From: Brevibacillus laterosporus DSM 25
Lineage (GTDB): Bacteria; Bacillota; Bacilli; Brevibacillales; Brevibacillaceae
Assembly (NCBI RefSeq): GCF_002706795.1
Contig: NZ_CP017705.1
Location: forward strand, 4,563,501-4,627,500
Length of the DNA stretch: 64,000 bases
Direction: 5' to 3'
Shown here: one piece after another, positions 60,994-64,000 of the stretch
Layout: the number at the start of each line of letters is the position of its first letter
Position numbering within the stretch: the first letter of the stretch is position 1
The notes under the pieces: model-generated
What the model saw: the letters and a program-made list of their open reading frames with translations, nothing else
What the model was told of the DNA's origin: nothing
Databases searched by the model: none
Translations under genes and position numbers: made by a program

Positions 60994-62197
60994 TCCATAT
61001 CGTGAGTTATTCGATGCCCCTGGCGCAAAGGGTTTCTCGGCTGCTGGTTTTATTGCGCGGATGCCTATATCTATGACTGGCATCGGTCTTGTAACTATGT
61101 TGTCTCAGTTACGCGGCGAGTATTGGCTTGCCGGTACTGTTGCCGCTACCTTTGCGTTAGCGACAGCTTTGATGGCCCCTCAAATTTCCCGTTTGGTGGA
61201 TCGATTAGGTCAATCCCGTGTTTTGCTACCAGCCACAGTGGTTTGCGTGCTATCTATTATCGCCTTACTACTGTGTACCAGATATCAAGCGCCAGATTGG
61301 ACGTTATTCCTTTTCGCATTATTGGCAGGATGCATGCCTAGTATGCCAGCGATGGTACGTGCCCGATGGACCGAGCTTTACCGAGGCTCGCCAAAGCTGC
61401 ATACCGCTTTTTCCTTCGAGTCGGTTGTTGATGAAATTTGCTTTATCATCGGCCCGGTCATTTCTGTTGGTTTAAGCGTTATGGTTTTCCCAGAAGCGGG
61501 TCCTCTTCTGTCGTGCGTATTTCTAGCAATAGGGGTATTGCTATTCACGGCACAAAAGAGTACCGAACCTGCTGTGCGTCCCCTTAGCACTAGAAGCAAG
61601 GGAGCGGTGATCAAGATTGGTTCTTTGAGAGTGCTGGTGTACACACTCGCAGCCATAGGAACCATATTTGGGACAGTGGATGTAGTAAGTGTAGCTTTTT
61701 CTGAAAATCAGGGAAATACGGTAGCCGCCAGCATGGTGCTTTCCGTCTATGCTATCGGTTCATGTCTAGCCGGATTGATTTTCGGAACTCTTACGTTGAA
61801 CGCTCCGCTTTATCGTCAGTTTCTGGGAGCCGTTGCAATATCGACGATGACGATGCTTCCACTTCTGTTCGTAGATAGAATTGCTACGTTAGCAGTCGCT
61901 ATTTTTTTCGCTGGAATGTCTGTGGCTCCCACTATGATCATCACGATGGGATTGGTGGAAAAAATTGTTCCGGAGTCCCAGATTACGGAAGGAATGACCT
62001 GGGCAATCACAGGCTTGGGCATCGGGGTTGCTCTAGGATCAGCTGTAGCTGGATGGTTTGTGGATAGATTTGGCGCACGGTCAGGGTTTTTCGTGGCCGT
62101 AGTGGCAGGTGTGCTTGCTCTGGTTATCATAATTCTTGGCTACAGAGCCCTCCGATCAGCATACAATCAAGCGATCATGAGCATGGAGAAAATGTAG
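60986..62197 (+). CDS. MFS efflux transporter
   Basis: 403 residues from ATG 60986 (GGAGGG upstream; the frame is open to TTG 60950 without value). Twelve hydrophobic segments; motif-A-like loop APQISRLVDRLGQSRVLLPATV after helix 2, and a matching VAGWFVDRFGARSGFFVA after helix 10. VSVAFSENQGNTVAASMVLSVYAIGSCLAGLIFG in the second half fits drug:proton antiporters. Under a divergent TetR repressor with two operators; efflux of a toxic compound is the likely role. The substrate is unknown. Confidence 0.9.
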   Translation: MPNPYRELFDAPGAKGFSAAGFIARMPISMTGIGLVTMLSQLRGEYWLAGTVAATFALATALMAPQISRLVDRLGQSRVLLPATVVCVLSIIALLLCTRYQAPDWTLFLFALLAGCMPSMPAMVRARWTELYRGSPKLHTAFSFESVVDEICFIIGPVISVGLSVMVFPEAGPLLSCVFLAIGVLLFTAQKSTEPAVRPLSTRSKGAVIKIGSLRVLVYTLAAIGTIFGTVDVVSVAFSENQGNTVAASMVLSVYAIGSCLAGLIFGTLTLNAPLYRQFLGAVAISTMTMLPLLFVDRIATLAVAIFFAGMSVAPTMIITMGLVEKIVPESQITEGMTWAITGLGIGVALGSAVAGWFVDRFGARSGFFVAVVAGVLALVIIILGYRALRSAYNQAIMSMEKM

Positions 62198-62394
62198 TAG
62201 ATTTGAAATGATTAAACTCATACAAAAACGCCATCCTTTCTGTATACTCCTACAAAAAGAATCGCGTTTTTTTGATATAGGCATCAGGCTGTTGCTGATT
62301 ATGAATAGAAGGCAAAAGCATTGGACAAGAAGATAGAAAGTATCCGTTCCCATGTATGGATACTTGTGTTATACTACTGGCAATTGCATAACCA

Positions 62395-62524
62395 CCTTCA
62401 GGGCAGGGTGAAATTCCCGACCGGCGGTAATGACAATTATGTCTGAGCCCGCGACTCGCAAACCGTTTTTGCGACTGACTTGGTGAAAATCCAAGGCCGA
62501 CGGTATAGTCCGGATGGGAGAAGG
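62395..62524 (+). ncRNA. FMN riboswitch (RFN element)
   Basis: Conserved core GGGCAGGGTGAAATTCCCG, ACCGGCGGT, the GAGCCCGCGA segment, TTGGTGAAAATCCAAGGCCGACGG and AGTCCGGATGGGAGAAGG, closed by a CCTTC/GAAGG basal stem. It binds FMN and lowers expression of riboflavin genes. Downstream, GACTGT / ACAGTTT (about 62583-62617) and GTTAC / GTAAC followed by T7 (62647-62680) are candidate antiterminator and terminator parts. Confidence 0.97.
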
Positions 62525-62721
62525 TACAAGGCTTATCACATTTTTCAGTGAGGCACAAGATTAAATTGTGGCGGCCACCGAAGACTGTTTTTTCAAAAAT
62601 GAGAAGACAGTTTATTTAGACGTATTCAAAAATGTTTTTTGAAGGCGTTACGCGTAAGCGGTGGGTAACTCTTTTTTTGTAGCCTTTTTTAGAAAAATGA
62701 CATGATAGGCTGTATTTCTCT

Positions 62722-62750
62722 ATGCCCTTTTACTGAAAAGGGCATTTTTT
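62722..62750 (+). terminator. Rho-independent terminator in the riboflavin leader
   Basis: ATGCCCTTTT / AAAAGGGCAT stem with a 4-nt loop followed by TTTTTTATTG, between riboswitch and ribD. Probably the terminator formed when FMN is bound. Confidence 0.8.
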
Positions 62751-62849
62751 ATTGTAAAAAAATAGGTTATGTAAGTAACCAAGGTGCGTTTGCAAGAGTA
62801 AAAGCAGTATAAAAGTAATGGGAAAAAACACCGAAAGGAGGAACGCTTT

Positions 62850-64000
62850 ATGAGTGAGTATCAAAAACACGAGAGGAGAGAATGTGAGAATCAAGCGCTT
62901 TTGGAGCAATCTTTTATGAAGCTAGCAATCCAATTGGCAGAGGGAGCAAGGCATCAGACATCTCCTAATCCTACAGTGGGTGCTGTTATTGTTAAGCACG
63001 GGAGCATCGTAGGAATGGGAGCACATCTGCGAGCAGGTGAATCCCACGCTGAAATTCACGCCTTACGAATGGCTGGGGAAAAGGCAATGGGGGCGACTGT
63101 ATACGTAACCCTAGAGCCATGCAGTCATTATGGAAAAACACCACCATGTGTACAAGCGCTACTGGAGGCAGGAGTTGCGCGGGTTGTCATCGCTACAGTA
63201 GATTCCAATCCACTGGTGGCAGGTAAAGGTTTAGCAGTACTAAAAAATGCAGGTGTTGATGTACAAATCGGTGTATTGGAGAAAGAAGCCCGACAATGTA
63301 ATGAGTCGTTTTTTCATTATATCAACACGAGAAGGCCGTTTGTTACGTTGAAGACGGCTAGTACATTAGATGGGAAGTTGGCCACAACAACAGGCGATAG
63401 CAAATGGATTACAAGTGAAATTGCACGAAGAGAAGTTCATGAGGAAAGAGCCAAATCTGACGCTATTTTAGTGGGCATCAGCACCGTAATACAAGATGAT
63501 CCTTTACTTACAGCTCGGTTGTATGAAAATGGAAAGCAGCCGATACGTGTCATTCTTGATCAAACACTTCGTATTCCAAAGACAGCTACTATTTTGAAGG
63601 ATTCTACATCTTTGGTCTGGATTTTTACCACAAGAAGAGCTTCTCAACAAAAAGCAGCGTTCCTGCGTGCAAAAGGAATCCGGATTACGGTGCAGCAGGA
63701 AGATCAACTAACGATACCTTTTGTTCTACAAACCTTGGGAGAGGCTGAAATTGTCTCGGTACTTGTGGAAGGTGGTAGCAAGATAAGTGGGGCTTTTTTA
63801 GAAGCAAAAGCAATACAAAAAGTAATCGCCTATGTCGCTTTTACACTCGTGGGTGGAGAGCAGGCTCCAGTTGCCTATGGGGGATTCGGCATCCCCTTTA
63901 TGAAAGATGCAATCAGGCTGAGGGATGTAACCGTAGAGACGGTGAGTGAACAGGAACTGAGGATAACGGGTTACCCACTTTGGACAGATCCAATCAATTC
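62850..64000 (+). CDS. ribD: Bifunctional riboflavin deaminase-reductase, 3' end outside the window
   Basis: 383 codons to the window edge with no stop. AAAGGAGG lies 8 bases before the ATG. The N-terminal deaminase has the zinc site SHAEIHAL and PCSHYGKTPPC, the C-terminal reductase has TLKTASTLDGKLATTTGDSKWITS and VLVEGGSKISGAFL. It carries out two successive steps, deaminating and reducing the GTP-derived pyrimidine. A 22-residue charged extension (MSEYQKHERRECENQALLEQ) precedes the usual start. FMN control comes from the riboswitch upstream; ribE, ribBA and ribH are expected beyond the edge. Confidence 0.96.
   Translation, partial: MSEYQKHERRECENQALLEQSFMKLAIQLAEGARHQTSPNPTVGAVIVKHGSIVGMGAHLRAGESHAEIHALRMAGEKAMGATVYVTLEPCSHYGKTPPCVQALLEAGVARVVIATVDSNPLVAGKGLAVLKNAGVDVQIGVLEKEARQCNESFFHYINTRRPFVTLKTASTLDGKLATTTGDSKWITSEIARREVHEERAKSDAILVGISTVIQDDPLLTARLYENGKQPIRVILDQTLRIPKTATILKDSTSLVWIFTTRRASQQKAAFLRAKGIRITVQQEDQLTIPFVLQTLGEAEIVSVLVEGGSKISGAFLEAKAIQKVIAYVAFTLVGGEQAPVAYGGFGIPFMKDAIRLRDVTVETVSEQELRITGYPLWTDPIN

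Overview
The window is a chromosomal segment of a spore-forming Firmicute, most probably Brevibacillus and most likely close to B. laterosporus. The evidence is AT-rich DNA with strong AGGAGG ribosome sites and frequent TTG/GTG starts, an alpha/beta-type small acid-soluble spore protein, a Firmicute collagenase, a YqjM-like old yellow enzyme and, most tellingly, a laterosporulin-type defensin-like bacteriocin gene. No tRNA, rRNA, CRISPR array, integrase or intact transposase was found.

Layout. 1-8.4 kb is accessory: a broken regulator fragment, two secreted proteins of unknown function, a Nudix hydrolase, an RRNPP-type quorum-sensing pair (HTH-TPR receptor at 3243 plus a 45-residue signal-peptide precursor at 4329), a decayed small toxin, and a SCIFF peptide with its radical SAM maturase (6656-8305), a pair typical of Clostridia. 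8.6-17.5 kb is mostly housekeeping and sporulation: SelO, a MoxR/VWA pair, a 5'-3' exonuclease, a spore SASP, and two proteins built from three tandem Sm-like modules. 17.6-23.5 kb is one cobalamin-salvage operon (cobT-cobD-cobU-cobS-cobC-cbiZ-cbiB) covering nucleotide-loop assembly and corrinoid remodelling but no corrin ring synthesis. 23.6-33.4 kb carries a small alarmone synthetase, a fumarase/aspartase-type lyase, a penicillin-binding carboxypeptidase, a PP2C-like phosphatase, a YfcE-like phosphodiesterase, an ArsR/flavin-oxidoreductase module with two matching operators, namA, and a GntR/EamA pair. 33.7-37.7 kb is an alkylation-repair island: an Ada-Zn/AlkA fusion, adaA, adaB, a 2OG-Fe(II) oxygenase and an SPL-like radical SAM protein. 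A 1094-residue collagenase follows.

41.5-47 kb mixes broken genes (a UvrA-like tail with a frameshift, a GNAT gene with one nonsense codon) with two MarR regulators, a free-methionine-sulfoxide reductase, a DUF4241-like protein and an orphan. 47.6-52.9 kb is the most interesting block: a LuxR-type regulator, a leaderless six-cysteine laterosporulin-like peptide, then three thioredoxin-fold proteins (one without cysteines), a MauE-like membrane protein, a one-chain ABC exporter and an orphan. It reads as a bacteriocin system with its own disulfide-forming and export machinery.

53.1-54.5 kb is a macrolide 2'-phosphotransferase gene preceded by a 13-codon leader whose RFRF-TTL core resembles the ErmD leader. 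54.6-59.2 kb is an NAD salvage/synthesis operon (pncA-pncB-nadD-nadE) beside nrtR, with two copies of a shared 13-bp palindrome that are probably NrtR operators. 59.5-62.2 kb holds a VOC protein and a divergent TetR/MFS efflux pair with two matching operators. The window ends in an FMN riboswitch and a ribD gene cut by the window edge.
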